Assembly (NCBI GenBank): GCA_035606355.1
Contig: DATNFO010000056.1
Location: 1-13,377, forward strand
Source of the DNA: Sulfopaludibacter sp035606355
Lineage (GTDB): Bacteria; Acidobacteriota; Terriglobia; Bryobacterales; Bryobacteraceae
Length of the DNA stretch: 13,377 nt
Direction: 5' to 3'
Numbering within the stretch: position 1 is the stretch's first letter; each line of letters starts with the position of its first letter. The translations under genes were made by a program, and so were the position numbers. The notes under the pieces were generated by a model, which did not search any database, was not told the origin of the DNA, and saw only the letters and a list, made by a program, of their open reading frames with translations. Of the stretch, positions 12,908 through 13,377 are shown one piece after another.

Positions 12908-12965
12908 GTAAGCGTCCGGTGAGCACCGTCTTCCGCAGCGCCCTGAGGCCAGTCATGCTCGGGAA

Positions 12966-13352
12966 ATGGGGACAGCAGGACAAGGGGAAATCATAGTCGC
13001 CGAACAACAACGCGCAAAGCGGCGATTCCGTTCAAGAGAAGAGCGGCGACGGATTGTCGAAGAGACGCTCCAGCCTGGCGCGTCAGTTGCCGTCATCGCA
13101 CGCCGGCATGACGTCAACGCCAACCAGGTATTTCATTGGCGGAAACTGTATCGCGAAGGGCGGCTCGATGCGACGCAAAGACGGGCCACACTGCTCCCAG
13201 TACGCGTCACCGAGGTGGTGAGCAGCCAACCGGCGCCCGCTCGGTTGTATTCGGGCGTGATCGTGGTGGAAGTGGGCCGAGCGCGGATCCGCATCGAAGG
13301 GACGGTGGATTCCGATAACCTGCGCCTGGTACTGGAGCGCGTGAGCCGATGA
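12966..13352 (+). CDS. tnpA: IS66-family accessory protein TnpA
   Basis: A 128-residue protein, the first of the three IS66 proteins. Residues about 17-65 form the transposase helix-turn-helix (RRFRSREERRRIVEET, GASVAVIARRHDVNANQVFHWRKLY), followed by a linker and a C-terminal IRIEGTVDSDNLRLVLERV block usual in this family. The ATG at 12966 lacks a clear ribosome site; an AAGGGGA at about 12982 has no good start after it. The stop overlaps the tnpB start by 4 bp. Confidence 0.88.
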   Translation: MGTAGQGEIIVAEQQRAKRRFRSREERRRIVEETLQPGASVAVIARRHDVNANQVFHWRKLYREGRLDATQRRATLLPVRVTEVVSSQPAPARLYSGVIVVEVGRARIRIEGTVDSDNLRLVLERVSR

Positions 13353-13377
13353 TTTCGCTGCCTGCCGGAACGAACAT
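13349..13377 (+). CDS. tnpB: IS66-family TnpB, 5' end only
   Basis: ATG at 13349 overlaps the tnpA stop as ATGA and reads MISLPAGTN before the window ends. That is the common N-terminus of IS66 TnpB (IS66 Orf2-like) proteins, which continue with a DMRRG block. Only nine full codons are visible, so intactness is unknown. Confidence 0.75.

Larger units (their letters stand above)
12908..13377 (+). mobile_element. IS66-family insertion sequence, left part
   Basis: Begins at GTAAGCG (12908), the terminal sequence I recall for IS66 elements, and carries tnpA followed by the start of tnpB with the ATGA overlap typical of the family. IS66 elements make an 8-bp target duplication; 12900-12907 (GCATGAGC) would be the left copy. 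The rest of tnpB, tnpC and the right end lie outside the window, so the duplication cannot be confirmed here. The exact left boundary rests on the terminal motif and on the M48 frame stopping there. Confidence 0.7.

Noticed and set aside
1..13377. CRISPR arrays, tRNA or rRNA genes, toxin-antitoxin pairs, prophage genes.
   Set aside because: No regularly spaced repeats other than the in-gene 108-bp units, no cloverleaf or rRNA-like sequence, and no such gene pairs were seen by eye.

Overview
The window looks like a chromosomal segment from a GC-rich soil bacterium, most likely an acidobacterium of the Solibacter/Bryobacter type. That placement rests on recalled family resemblance (the DUF6804-like membrane protein, the SYLF + OmpA pair, the small CPNC zinc-ribbon protein and the unnamed protein at 6986-7426 all recall acidobacterial proteins), not on a search. 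Most genes lie on the minus strand.

Layout. Positions 1-1029 are gene-poor and hold a DUF2924 remnant. A lone receiver-domain protein (1030-1413, minus) has lost its phosphoacceptor Asp. Positions 1414-2220 hold nothing I can name. From 4755 down to 2221 runs a tight minus-strand operon: a DUF6804-like membrane protein, a chimeric protein joining an exported domain to the C-terminal part of GroEL, a small basic protein, an RRM RNA-binding protein, a zinc-ribbon protein and, after a gap, an orphan protein. Next (5045-6871, minus) is a PAS-PAS-AAA+-Fis sigma-54 enhancer-binding regulator. Upstream of it is a second minus-strand cluster: a SYLF-domain exported protein (9470-10165), a coiled-coil OmpA-like protein (7498-9447) and a conserved hypothetical (6986-7426). 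Divergent from that cluster is a large NAD-type malic enzyme (10436-12184, plus). The right edge holds the 3' part of an M48 metalloprotease gene cut by an IS66-type element that runs out of the window.

The most interesting structure is regulatory. Both minus-strand operons carry the same unusual operator, GGTCA-N2-TGACY-N6-GGTCA, with a full fourth TGACC half-site in one copy and a degenerate one in the other. In each case a -24/-12 element of the form GGCGC-N4-CGTGC (GG and GC at sigma-54 spacing) lies about 100 bp downstream of the operator centre. The regulator gene sits between the two. I infer a local sigma-54 regulon in which this regulator switches on an envelope/protein-RNA stress set. 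No experiment or search backs this yet.

Other notable points are the in-frame GroEL chimera, active-site substitutions in the malic enzyme and the receiver protein, and the IS66 insertion inside the zinc-binding motif of the M48 gene.
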